DNA of 33,770 nt, taken from the NCBI GenBank assembly GCA_025450815.1, contig JANWLO010000004.1, forward strand, positions 1 through 33,770, read 5' to 3'. The position numbers and the translations under genes were made by a program. Shown one piece after another: positions 9,558-17,816 of this stretch (position 1 is its first letter; each line of letters starts with the position of its first letter). The stretch comes from Gemmatimonadaceae bacterium (GTDB lineage: Bacteria > Gemmatimonadota > Gemmatimonadetes > Gemmatimonadales > Gemmatimonadaceae). Under the pieces are notes generated by a model. That model made no database searches, was not told the origin of the DNA, and saw nothing but the letters and a program-made list of their open reading frames with translations.

Positions 9558-10303
9558 TCGATCTCCCGCAGCCGAGCCGATGCTGCCAGCGCGCGATCAA
9601 GGAGCATCTCCACGTACGGTGTTTCCGGTTTCGCGATCAACGCACTGAGTGATCCGCGCTGCTCGATGCGCCCCGCACGCATAACCACCAACTCGTCGGC
9701 CAGCCGGGCCGCCTCGGCGATGTCGTGCGTGACCATCAACGTCGTGAACCCCAGCTCGCGGCGGAGGGCGTCGAACGCTGCCTGGAGATCCGAGCGCGTG
9801 ATGGCGTCGAGCGCACCGAACGGCTCGTCCATGAGCACGACACCGGGGCGTGAGGCGAGCGCGCGCGCGAGTGCGGCTCGCTGCCGCTGACCGCCCGAGA
9901 GCTCGTGCGGAAAGCGCGATCCGAACTGGGCCGCCGGGAGACCCACGAGCGTCATCGCCTCCGTTGCAACCTCATCGCGCGATGGCATGTCGAGCAGAGA
10001 AGCGACGAGTGCCACGTTGCGCAGCACGCGCCAATGCGGCATGAGCCCGCCGTCCTGCGGTACGTAGCCGATCGTGCGGCGCAGCGTCACGACATCGCGC
10101 TCGCGGACGTCGATGCCCCCAACCGATATCGCTCCGGAGAGGGGCTCGACCAGTCGATTGAAGCAGCGCAGCAGCGTCGTTTTGCCGGAGCCGCTCTCGC
10201 CAACCAGCGCGACGCTCTTCCCCGCCTGAACATCGAGGCTCACGCCGTCGAGAGCAACGACGTCGCCGTAACAGTGGACGACGTTGCGCGCGGCGAGCGA
10301 CAT
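9554..10303 (-). CDS. ABC transporter ATP-binding protein (betaine/choline class)
   Basis: MSLAARNVVHCYGDVVALDG...GESGSGKTTLL (Walker A), LSGGQRQRAALARAL, VVLMDEPFGALD; start set at 10303 because ORF 9554..11248 extends through unrelated genes; overlaps the permease gene by 4 nt. Confidence 0.92.
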   Translation of the reverse strand: MSLAARNVVHCYGDVVALDGVSLDVQAGKSVALVGESGSGKTTLLRCFNRLVEPLSGAISVGGIDVRERDVVTLRRTIGYVPQDGGLMPHWRVLRNVALVASLLDMPSRDEVATEAMTLVGLPAAQFGSRFPHELSGGQRQRAALARALASRPGVVLMDEPFGALDAITRSDLQAAFDALRRELGFTTLMVTHDIAEAARLADELVVMRAGRIEQRGSLSALIAKPETPYVEMLLDRALAASARLREIE

Positions 10304-10399
10304 CGGCTCGCTGCGAGATTGGCCGGACGAAACATGGGTCACCTGCGGTAAACTGTTGCTGCTCCTGCGCTCCCGCAACGCTCGCGGCGATGCGGGGCG

Positions 10400-10948
10400 T
10401 TGCGCGGCGTTATCATCCGATGCATGGCGCTGCGCCCTCCTGCCACCCTCTGGACTGTCGGTCACTCGACGCACCCGATCGACGAGTTTCTCGACATCCT
10501 CCACGCACACGGCATCACGCGGATAGCGGACGTGCGACGATTCCCGGGCTCGCGTGCCTATCCGCACTTCAATCCCGAGCAGTTCGAGCGCTCGCTCGCC
10601 GAATCGGGGATCTCGTACACGCCCATGCCGGCGCTCGGCGGGCGACGGAAGCCACGCCCCGACACGCCGCATGTAGCGTGGCGCAACGATTCGTTTCGGG
10701 GCTACGCCGATTACATGGACACGCCGGAATTCGCGGACGCGGCGGATGCGCTTGCAGCGCTCGCACGCGAGGATCGTGTGGCGGCGATGTGCGCGGAGGG
10801 GGTGTGGTGGCGATGCCATCGGTCGATGATCGCCGACTATTTCAAGGCGAATGGTTGGGAGGTGCTGCACGTCCTGGGCACTGGCGAGGCGAAGGAGCAT
10901 CCGTATACGGCGGTGGCGCGAGTGGAGAACGGGAGATTGATGTATTGA
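10400..10948 (+). CDS. DUF488 family protein
   Basis: LWTVGHSTHPIDEFLDILHAHGITRIADVRRFPGSRAYPHFN...; true start may be MALRPP at 10424. Confidence 0.88.
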   Translation: MRGVIIRCMALRPPATLWTVGHSTHPIDEFLDILHAHGITRIADVRRFPGSRAYPHFNPEQFERSLAESGISYTPMPALGGRRKPRPDTPHVAWRNDSFRGYADYMDTPEFADAADALAALAREDRVAAMCAEGVWWRCHRSMIADYFKANGWEVLHVLGTGEAKEHPYTAVARVENGRLMY

Positions 10949-11060
10949 TGCGATGCACCGTTCTCCCGTCCATGGGCGATCGGTGATAGCTTGAGACGCG
11001 GTCGCTGCACGCCCGCATCCGACTTCCTCGACTCGCGGCCGGTCGCGCGCCATCGCCACC

Positions 11061-12590
11061 ATGACCTTCCAGCGCAAGATGCTGTATGGCTTTTCGCTCA
11101 TGGTACTGCCCGCGCTGCTGATCGGCGTCGAGGCGATACGCACGAACGTGCTGGAGCGCGATGCGCTGCAAATGCTCGGGCAGAACATGGCGCGCACGCG
11201 CACGTACGCCGAGCTCGAGACTGCGATGTTCAACCAGAGCGAGATCATCTGGCGCTATCTCAGTGGGCTGGACCCGCACGCGCGCGACGAGTTCCGCGTG
11301 ACGGGACAGGTGATCGACTTCTGGCAGCAGCGGTGGCGCTCCGAGCTTCGGCCCAACGAGATGGGAATGGCGAACAGCACCGAGGAAATCGAGCGCCAGA
11401 TTCGCATCGTGTCGGACAGCGTCTTCAGACTCTACGATGCGGGGCAGCGAGAGGAGTCGTACCGGCTGGCCGAGCGGGATTTGCGGGACCGGCTGCTGCC
11501 TGCGCTGACGCAGCTGAATCGGGATATATATCGCGAGGCGCGCGAGTCGAGTGTGCGCGGCGCGTACACGCAGCTCGAGGACATCGTCACGGGTGAGCGC
11601 GACGTGCTGATCGCGATCCTCGTGCTCGCGGTGGCGGCGGGCCTCGTCGGCTCGTGGCTCATCTCTCGAGGGCTCGCGCGTCCACTCAGCGAGCTGCGGC
11701 GTGCGATGGCACTCGTTGGCGCGGGCGAGACGGAATTCCCGATCGACGTGAGCTCGCCGGACGAGATCGGCGATCTCGCACGGTCGTTCGCTCGCATGAC
11801 GGAGAGTTTGCGCCAGTCGCGTGCCGGCACGACGCGCCTCAACTCGGAGCTCGAGCGAAAGATCGCGCAACTCGAGCTTACGCAGGCCCAGCTCGTTCAA
11901 TCGGAGAAGCTCGCGTCCATCGGCGAGATGGCGGCGGCGGTGGCGCACGGCATCCGCAATCCGCTTGCGAGCCTGCGCGCGGCGGCACAGGTCGCGCTGC
12001 GCCACCCGGAGTCACCGGAGTCGCGCGAGCATCTGAGCGTCATCATCGAAGAAGTGGACCGCCTCGATCGACGCGTGAGCCACCTGCTCAGCTTCTCGAA
12101 GCCGGCACCGTATCATCCGTTGCGCGAGAGCGTTGCGCGATTGATCGAGGATCTGCTCCCGCCTTTTTCCGAGCTGCTGCGCGAGCGGCACGTGGAGCTG
12201 GAGCTCGCGCTCGCGCTCGATCTTCCGGATGTGCGCGTCGACCCGATGCAGCTCGAGCAGGCACTGGTGGAGGTCGTCTCGAATGCGCTCGACGCCATGC
12301 CGGCGGGTGGCAAGCTTCGCATCGCGGCGCGCCCGGAGCGCGGCGCGAGCGGAAGTGTCGGCGTCGTGATCGAGGTGGCGGATTCCGGGATGGGCATTCC
12401 GGAGAAGGTTCTGCCATCGGTATGCGAGCCGTTCTTTACAACGCGTGCGGAGGGCACGGGGCTCGGCCTCGCGATCGCGAAGCGGTACGTCGAACAGAAC
12501 GGCGGACAGCTCGAAATCCTGAGCGTGCCTGGTGAGGGCGTGACGGTGCTTATCCGGCTGCGCGCGGAAGCAGCGGGGACAATCGCGTGA
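11061..12590 (+). CDS. NtrB-like sensor histidine kinase (4HB-like sensor, HAMP, HisKA, HATPase)
   Basis: two TM segments, HAMP (SRGLARPLSELRRAMALVG), H box AAAVAHGIRNPLASLRAA, ATPase DSGMGIPEK and GTGLGLAIAKRYVEQNGG. Confidence 0.92.
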   Translation: MTFQRKMLYGFSLMVLPALLIGVEAIRTNVLERDALQMLGQNMARTRTYAELETAMFNQSEIIWRYLSGLDPHARDEFRVTGQVIDFWQQRWRSELRPNEMGMANSTEEIERQIRIVSDSVFRLYDAGQREESYRLAERDLRDRLLPALTQLNRDIYREARESSVRGAYTQLEDIVTGERDVLIAILVLAVAAGLVGSWLISRGLARPLSELRRAMALVGAGETEFPIDVSSPDEIGDLARSFARMTESLRQSRAGTTRLNSELERKIAQLELTQAQLVQSEKLASIGEMAAAVAHGIRNPLASLRAAAQVALRHPESPESREHLSVIIEEVDRLDRRVSHLLSFSKPAPYHPLRESVARLIEDLLPPFSELLRERHVELELALALDLPDVRVDPMQLEQALVEVVSNALDAMPAGGKLRIAARPERGASGSVGVVIEVADSGMGIPEKVLPSVCEPFFTTRAEGTGLGLAIAKRYVEQNGGQLEILSVPGEGVTVLIRLRAEAAGTIA

Positions 12591-13975
12591 GCAATCCGAC
12601 GGTACTCATCGTGGACGACGAGCGAACGCTTGCGCGCTCGATCAGGATCTTTCTCTCGGAGTCGGGCTACGACGCCGAGATCGCGGGCGATGGCGAGAAG
12701 GCGCTCGAGCTGCTCGAGAGCCTGCGTCCGGACGTCGTGTTCGCGGACGTGCGACTGCCCGGCATGGGAGGAATCGAGCTGTTGCAGCGCATTCGCGACT
12801 TCGATGCGACGATACCGGTGGTGATCATGACCGCGTATGGAAGCATCGAGGGCGCGGTCGAGGCGGTGAAGCTGGGCGCGTTCGACTATCTGAAAAAGCC
12901 GGTCGATCTGGAGGAGCTCAAGCTTCTCGCGGATCGTGCGCGTGAGACGTCGCTGCTGAAGCAGGAGCTCTCGTACTATCGCGGCCGCGAGGCTCGCAAG
13001 CTTCCGTTCTCGGGCGTGATTGGCGAGTCTCCGGCGCTGCTTACCATCATGGAGCGGGCGCACCAGGTGGCGGCGCTCGATGACACGCCGCCGGTGCTCA
13101 TCACGGGCGAGACGGGTACCGGCAAGGGACTCATTGCACATACGATTCACACGTACGGTCCGCGTGCATCGAAGCCGTTCATCGAGGTGAACTGCACTGC
13201 GCTTCCCGCGAGCCTGATGGAGGCCGAGCTGTTCGGCCACGAGCGCGGCGCATTTACGGATGCGAAGCAATCCAGGATCGGACTGTTCGAGGCGGCGGAG
13301 CACGGATTCATCTTCCTCGACGAGATCGGCGATACGGAGCTCCAGCTGCAGGGGAAACTCCTGCGCGCGATCGAGGAGCGGATGGTGCGGCGCGTCGGCG
13401 GCATTCGCGATCGCAAGATCGACGTGCGCATTCTGGCGGCGACGAATCGCGATCTGGAACGCGAGGCGCAGCAGGGAACCTTTCGGCGAGATCTCTACTT
13501 TCGGCTCGCGGTGATTCTCCTCCGGTTGCCGCCGCTGCGCGAGCGCGGCGATGATGTGCTGCTGCTCGCCGACGACTTCGTGCGCCGATTCAGCGCGAAG
13601 TACGGCAAGGAGGTGAAACGCATTAGCGCTGGCGCGCGCGATGCGCTGCTCGCGTACTCGTGGCCGGGCAATGTGCGCGAGCTGAGTCACGTCATCGAGC
13701 GCGCTGTGCTGTGGAGCCAGGGGACGGTGCTGGAGGAGTCGCAGCTCACGCTCACGCAACCGGTCGAGCTTGAGGCGCGCGCCACCGAGTCCGATTCGCC
13801 ACTGACGATTCCGGGAATACTTCCACCCAAGGGCACCGACCTCGCACAGTGGGAGAAAGCGATGATAGAGCAGGCGCTCCGCGAGTCGGGCGGCAACCAG
13901 ACGCAGGCTGCGCAGCGATTGGGCGTGAGCCGAGACACGCTGCGCTACCGGCTCAAGAAGTACGGCATCCAGTAG
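12587..13975 (+). CDS. NtrC-family sigma54-dependent response regulator
   Basis: receiver (VLIVDDERTLARS, VVFADVRLPGMGG), AAA+ (GETGTGKGLIAHTIH, ELFGHERGAFTDA, IFLDEIGD), Fis-type HTH (NQTQAAQRLGVSRDTLRYRLKKYGI); GTG start overlapping the kinase stop by 4 nt. Confidence 0.95.
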   Translation: MSNPTVLIVDDERTLARSIRIFLSESGYDAEIAGDGEKALELLESLRPDVVFADVRLPGMGGIELLQRIRDFDATIPVVIMTAYGSIEGAVEAVKLGAFDYLKKPVDLEELKLLADRARETSLLKQELSYYRGREARKLPFSGVIGESPALLTIMERAHQVAALDDTPPVLITGETGTGKGLIAHTIHTYGPRASKPFIEVNCTALPASLMEAELFGHERGAFTDAKQSRIGLFEAAEHGFIFLDEIGDTELQLQGKLLRAIEERMVRRVGGIRDRKIDVRILAATNRDLEREAQQGTFRRDLYFRLAVILLRLPPLRERGDDVLLLADDFVRRFSAKYGKEVKRISAGARDALLAYSWPGNVRELSHVIERAVLWSQGTVLEESQLTLTQPVELEARATESDSPLTIPGILPPKGTDLAQWEKAMIEQALRESGGNQTQAAQRLGVSRDTLRYRLKKYGIQ

Positions 13976-14015
13976 TGCCGCGGCTTATAAGGATACTGAA
14001 AAACCAGGAACCGCT

Positions 14016-14261
14016 CGACGCAGAGTCGCAGAGGTGAACTGAGAGTCGCAGATGAGTGGGATTTAAGTCTTTCATGACGGACCGACCTGCCGGTTTCCCC
14101 TGCGGCTCTGCCTATCCTCTGCGGCTCTGCGTCCCTCTTTGTGTCTTTTTCTTTTTTTCAGCAACCTGTTATACGTAGTGGGAGATCGGCTCTGATTGTG
14201 GTGACCCGCTTAACGCACATCACCGGTGCATCCTCCCGCGGGCTCTGCGCCTCTGCGGTGG
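14016..14261. repeat. Intergenic inverted/direct repeat cluster of gcagag/ctctgc units
   Basis: cgacgcagagtcgcagagg (~14016-14034), gagagtcgcagatgag (~14041-14056), ctgcggctctgcctatcctctgcggctctgcgtccctctttgtgtc (~14100-14145), gggctctgcgcctctgcggtgga (~14239-14261). Confidence 0.65.
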
Positions 14262-14309
14262 AGAAGTTAGGACAGCGAAGATCCCTCACCTGAACCGTAT
14301 CAACACTAG

Positions 14310-15218
14310 ATGCATGTAATTCTGCTCGGCACCGCCGCCGGTGGAGGCTTTCCCCAATGGAACTGCTGGTGTCCGACGTGCCGCGCGGCGCGCGAGACAT
14401 CGGAGCTGGCCCGCGCGCGCACGCAGTCGTCGATCGCCTTCAGCGCCGACGGCGCACGCTGGTTCCTCGGCAATGCGTCCCCCGACGTGCGCGAGCAGCT
14501 CGCGCGGCTTCCACGCGCGGAAGTGCGCGGGATGCGGCACGTGCCGGTGGAAGGCATCGTGCTCACGGACGCGGAGCTCGACCACACTCTTGGGATCGCG
14601 CTGCTTCGGGAGGGGCGTCTGCTGCAGGTGATCGCGACGCCGTCGGTGTTGCGCACGATCACCGAAGACTCACGCGTGCTTCCGGTGACGCAGGCATTCG
14701 CCACGGTGCAGACGGTGAACGCCGAGCTCGGAAGCGTGGTGCCGCTCGAGTACCGCAATGGAAGCGCGAGCGGACTCACGGTCGAGATGATGGCCGTGCG
14801 CGGCGATCCGCCGCGCTTCGCCCGACACGACGATGAGGGCCACACGGTGGCGACGTTCATTCGCGAGATGAGCACCGGGAAAACGTTCGCGTTCGTGCCG
14901 GGATGCGGCGGACTTGGACCGCGGCTGTTGTCGCGATTGAACGAGGCCGACCTGCTGCTGTTCGACGGCACCTTCTGGACCGACGACGAGCTCATTCGGC
15001 TCGACATCTCCGGCAGGCCGGCGCTCGCGATGGGACACGTTCCAATCACGGGGCGTGAGGGAAGCCTCACGATTCTGTCGCAGCTGGCGTGCCGGCAGAA
15101 GGTGTATACGCACATCAACAACACGAACCCGATGCTCATCGAATCGTCGGACGAGCGCGCGTTGGTGGAGGCGGCAGGGATCCTCGTCGGTATGGATGGA
15201 ATGCGCTTCGAGCTCTGA
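14310..15218 (+). CDS. pqqB: PQQ biosynthesis protein PqqB
   Basis: 302 aa; MHVILLGTAAGGGFPQWNCWCPTCR, LTDAELDHTLGIALLREG, GHVPITGREGSL, YTHINNTNP. Confidence 0.96.
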   Translation: MHVILLGTAAGGGFPQWNCWCPTCRAARETSELARARTQSSIAFSADGARWFLGNASPDVREQLARLPRAEVRGMRHVPVEGIVLTDAELDHTLGIALLREGRLLQVIATPSVLRTITEDSRVLPVTQAFATVQTVNAELGSVVPLEYRNGSASGLTVEMMAVRGDPPRFARHDDEGHTVATFIREMSTGKTFAFVPGCGGLGPRLLSRLNEADLLLFDGTFWTDDELIRLDISGRPALAMGHVPITGREGSLTILSQLACRQKVYTHINNTNPMLIESSDERALVEAAGILVGMDGMRFEL

Positions 15219-15275
15219 GGCGCGCGATTTGCGCGGATCGTGGCACCACTACCCGCCACGCGGTATGATTTGATC

Positions 15276-16031
15276 ATGACGACTTCGCTGCTCTCCGCGC
15301 CCACCATCGCGGCACCACCCCCGCCGCCCATCCCGAATCTCGATCGTCCACTCGCGCCTGACGCGCTCGTAGCGGCGCTACGCGGCTTTCATGGATCGTA
15401 TTACGTGGAGCACCCGTTCCATCAGCTGATGCATGAGGGCAAGCTCTCGCAGCGGCAGATGCAGGGGTGGGTTACGAACCGGCTCGCGTACCAGCGCGCA
15501 ATCCCGCGCAAGGACGGCGCGATCATCTCGAACTGCCCCGTGCCCGCGGTGCGACGAAAGTGGATCCAGCGCATCATCGACCACGACGGCACGCGCGATG
15601 GCGAGGGCGGCATCGAGAAGTGGATCCAGCTCGGCATCGCGTTCGGCGTTCCGCGCGAGGAGATGGAGGATGAGCGCCACGTACTCCCCGGCGTGCGCTT
15701 CGCGGCGGAGATGTACGTCACGTTCTGCAAAACCCGACCGTGGGTCGAGGCGGCGGCATCATCGCTCACGGAGCTGTTCGCGCCGGACATCATGCGGCGG
15801 CGTCTCGACGCGCTGCCGAAGTACTATCCGTGGATTCGCGCGGACGCGTACGAGTATTTCAACAGCCGCCTGACGCAGGCGCCGCGCGACAGCAACCACG
15901 GGCTCGAGATCGTCACGACGTACTGCACCACTGTCGAGACGCAGCAGCGCGCGTTCGAAGCGCTCGCGTTCAAGATCGAGATGTTGTGGGTGATGATCGA
16001 TACCATCCACAACGCATACCGCGAATCGTGA
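15276..16031 (+). CDS. pqqC: Pyrroloquinoline-quinone synthase PqqC
   Basis: YYVEHPFHQLMHEGKLSQRQMQGWVTNRLAYQRAIPRKDGAIISNCP; start chosen at ATG 15276 within ORF 15240..16031. Confidence 0.96.
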   Translation: MTTSLLSAPTIAAPPPPPIPNLDRPLAPDALVAALRGFHGSYYVEHPFHQLMHEGKLSQRQMQGWVTNRLAYQRAIPRKDGAIISNCPVPAVRRKWIQRIIDHDGTRDGEGGIEKWIQLGIAFGVPREEMEDERHVLPGVRFAAEMYVTFCKTRPWVEAAASSLTELFAPDIMRRRLDALPKYYPWIRADAYEYFNSRLTQAPRDSNHGLEIVTTYCTTVETQQRAFEALAFKIEMLWVMIDTIHNAYRES

Positions 16032-16035
16032 CGCG

Positions 16036-16311
16036 ATGACGTTGTCCGAGATGTCGCGGCCCAAGCTCTGGAAGTTTGCGCGCGTGCAATACGACGAGGC
16101 GCGGCAGCGTAGCGTGCTGCAGTACCCGGAAGGCGCGGTGCTCCTGAACGACAGCGCGGCGGAGATTCTCGCGCTGTGCGACGGCAATCGGACGTTGGCG
16201 GACATAGCGGCGGCGCTCGGTCAGCGTTACGGCGCGAACGTGCTCGAGGACGTGCAGTCGTATCTCTCGCAGCTGGCGGATCGCGAGTTGGTTCGCGACG
16301 AAAGCCAGTGA
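16036..16311 (+). CDS. pqqD: PQQ peptide chaperone PqqD
   Basis: 91 aa; PEGAVLLNDSAAEILALCDGNRTLADIAAALGQRYG...DVQSYLSQLADRELV. Confidence 0.94.
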   Translation: MTLSEMSRPKLWKFARVQYDEARQRSVLQYPEGAVLLNDSAAEILALCDGNRTLADIAAALGQRYGANVLEDVQSYLSQLADRELVRDESQ

Positions 16312-16463
16312 TTTTCCGGCCGAGCACGCTGCGTCAATTGCCCCGATGTGGGTGTTCTGCCCCGGCTCGAGAGGTCAGCCATAACTGTGATCGCGGCGCT
16401 ATCGAACTGTGCAACTCTTTTTGTGACATATACTTGCAGGCATCGCCGAGAGCTCGAAAATAA

Positions 16464-16479
16464 CGGCACGGTCGGTGCT
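16464..16479 (+). promoter_or_regulatory. Candidate sigma54 (-24/-12) promoter upstream of pqqA
   Basis: CGGCACGGTCGGTGCT vs TGGCACGNNNNTTGCW: 10 of 12 defined positions, invariant GG and GC with correct spacing. Confidence 0.45.
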
Positions 16480-16558
16480 TTAGTCACGGTAGTCGCGAGT
16501 CGGTCAGTATCCGCTGCCGGGCGCGAGCACACACCCCTCAGTCAACAGGAGCTTCGCG

Positions 16559-16633
16559 ATGACCTGGACCAAGCCGGAATTCGAGGTTGTGGAAGTCACG
16601 ATGGAAATCACCGCCTACGTCGCCCGGCGCTAG
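16559..16633 (+). CDS. pqqA: PQQ precursor peptide PqqA (24 aa)
   Basis: ATG..TAG encodes MTWTKPEFEVVEVTMEITAYVARR; ExxxY core (E16, Y20) characteristic of PqqA; lies between pqqD and pqqE; too short for the supplied ORF track. Confidence 0.96.
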   Translation: MTWTKPEFEVVEVTMEITAYVARR

Positions 16634-16646
16634 TCGTCGGCCGTAG

Positions 16647-16686
16647 CGAGATGAGGGGGCTCGCTGTCGTGGGCCCCCTCGTCTCG
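16647..16686 (+). terminator. Strong hairpin between pqqA and pqqE (attenuator / RNA stabiliser candidate)
   Basis: CGAGATGAGGGGGC (16647-16660) pairs with GCCCCCTCGTCTCG (16673-16686): 14-bp stem with one T:G wobble, 12-nt loop; no T-tract after it. Confidence 0.75.
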
Positions 16687-16701
16687 TCTGCCTGACGCGA
16701 T

Positions 16702-17805
16702 ATGGAACGCAGACCCACGACTCTGCTCGCGGAGCTCACGCACCGCTGCCCGCTTCACTGCCCCTACTGCTCCAACCCGATCGACCTCGCGCGCTCGCAG
16801 ACCGAGCTGTCGACCGATGATTGGAAGCGCGTGTTCACGCAGGCGCGCTCACTCGGCGTTCTGCAGCTCGGACTGTCCGGTGGCGAGCCCCTCGTGCGAC
16901 GCGACCTCGAATCACTCGTCGCCCACGCACACACTCTCGGCCTCTACCAGACGCTCGTCACCTCCGCGCTGGGGCTAACGCGAGAGCGTGCGGAGCGATT
17001 GAAGGCCGCTGGTCTCGAGCACGTGCAGATCTCGTTTCAGGACGCTGATAGGGTTGCGGCGGAGCGCATTGCAGGAACGCGAAGCTGGGATGCGAAGCAC
17101 CAGGCGGCTTCATGGATCAAGGAGCTCGACTTCGCGTTCAGCGTCAACGTCGTACTCCACCGCGCGAATCTCGATCATCTCACCGAGATCATCGACATGG
17201 CGGCAGCGCTCGGCGCTGATCGCATCGAGCTCGCCAACACTCAGTATTACGGCTGGGCCGTGATTAATCGCGAGTCGCTCATGCCCACGCGCGCACAGAT
17301 CGAGCGCTCCGAGAGCATCGTCGATCGCGCTGTGGAGAAGTATCGCGGCAAGATGCAGATCATCTACGTGCTTCCCGATTACTACAGCGAGTTCCCGAAG
17401 CCGTGCCAGGGAGGCTGGGGGAATTTCTACCTCGTAGTCGCGCCGGATGGCCGCACGATGCCCTGCCACGCAGCATCGCAGATCACGTCACTCAGCTTCG
17501 ACAATGTACGCGACCACGACGTGGAGTGGATCTGGCAGGAGTCGAGCGCCTTTCGCGCCTACCGCGGCGACGAGTGGATGAGGGAGCCGTGCCGGAGCTG
17601 TCCGCGCAAGCATGTCGACTTCGGCGGCTGCCGCTGCCAGGCATTCGCGCTCACGGGCGATGCGGCGCGTGCGGATCCCGTGTGCACGCTGACATCCGAT
17701 CGCGCGCTTATCGACGCGATGCTCGACGGCGAGCCGCCAGCATTGGGCTATACATATCGCGAGATGGGACGTTCGGCCGAGCCGGCCGTCGCCGCGCACA
17801 TTTAG
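16702..17805 (+). CDS. pqqE: PqqA peptide cyclase PqqE (radical SAM)
   Basis: ELTHRCPLHCPYCSNP radical SAM CxxxCxxC motif; C-terminal SPASM Cys cluster (CRSCPRKHVDFGGCRCQAF). Confidence 0.96.
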   Translation: MERRPTTLLAELTHRCPLHCPYCSNPIDLARSQTELSTDDWKRVFTQARSLGVLQLGLSGGEPLVRRDLESLVAHAHTLGLYQTLVTSALGLTRERAERLKAAGLEHVQISFQDADRVAAERIAGTRSWDAKHQAASWIKELDFAFSVNVVLHRANLDHLTEIIDMAAALGADRIELANTQYYGWAVINRESLMPTRAQIERSESIVDRAVEKYRGKMQIIYVLPDYYSEFPKPCQGGWGNFYLVVAPDGRTMPCHAASQITSLSFDNVRDHDVEWIWQESSAFRAYRGDEWMREPCRSCPRKHVDFGGCRCQAFALTGDAARADPVCTLTSDRALIDAMLDGEPPALGYTYREMGRSAEPAVAAHI

Positions 17806-17816
17806 AGGACAAGGCA

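Noticed and set aside
10304-11248. N-terminal extension of the ABC ATPase ORF 9554..11248
   Set aside because: Extension crosses DUF488 and kinase coding regions; the conserved ATPase begins at MSLAARN (10303).
10842-12005. 387-aa antisense ORF
   Set aside because: Shadow of DUF488 and kinase CDSs; biased composition, no domain.
13240-13270. GAFTDA instead of GAFTGA in the NtrC-like regulator as evidence of loss of sigma54 interaction
   Set aside because: GAFTDA is a frequent natural variant; not enough to argue loss of function.
12113-13759. 548-aa antisense ORF opposite the kinase/NtrC genes
   Set aside because: Arg/His/Leu-rich shadow ORF produced by codon bias; no domain recognised.
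14306-15331. 341-aa antisense ORF opposite pqqB
   Set aside because: Ser/Arg-rich shadow frame of an unambiguous PqqB.
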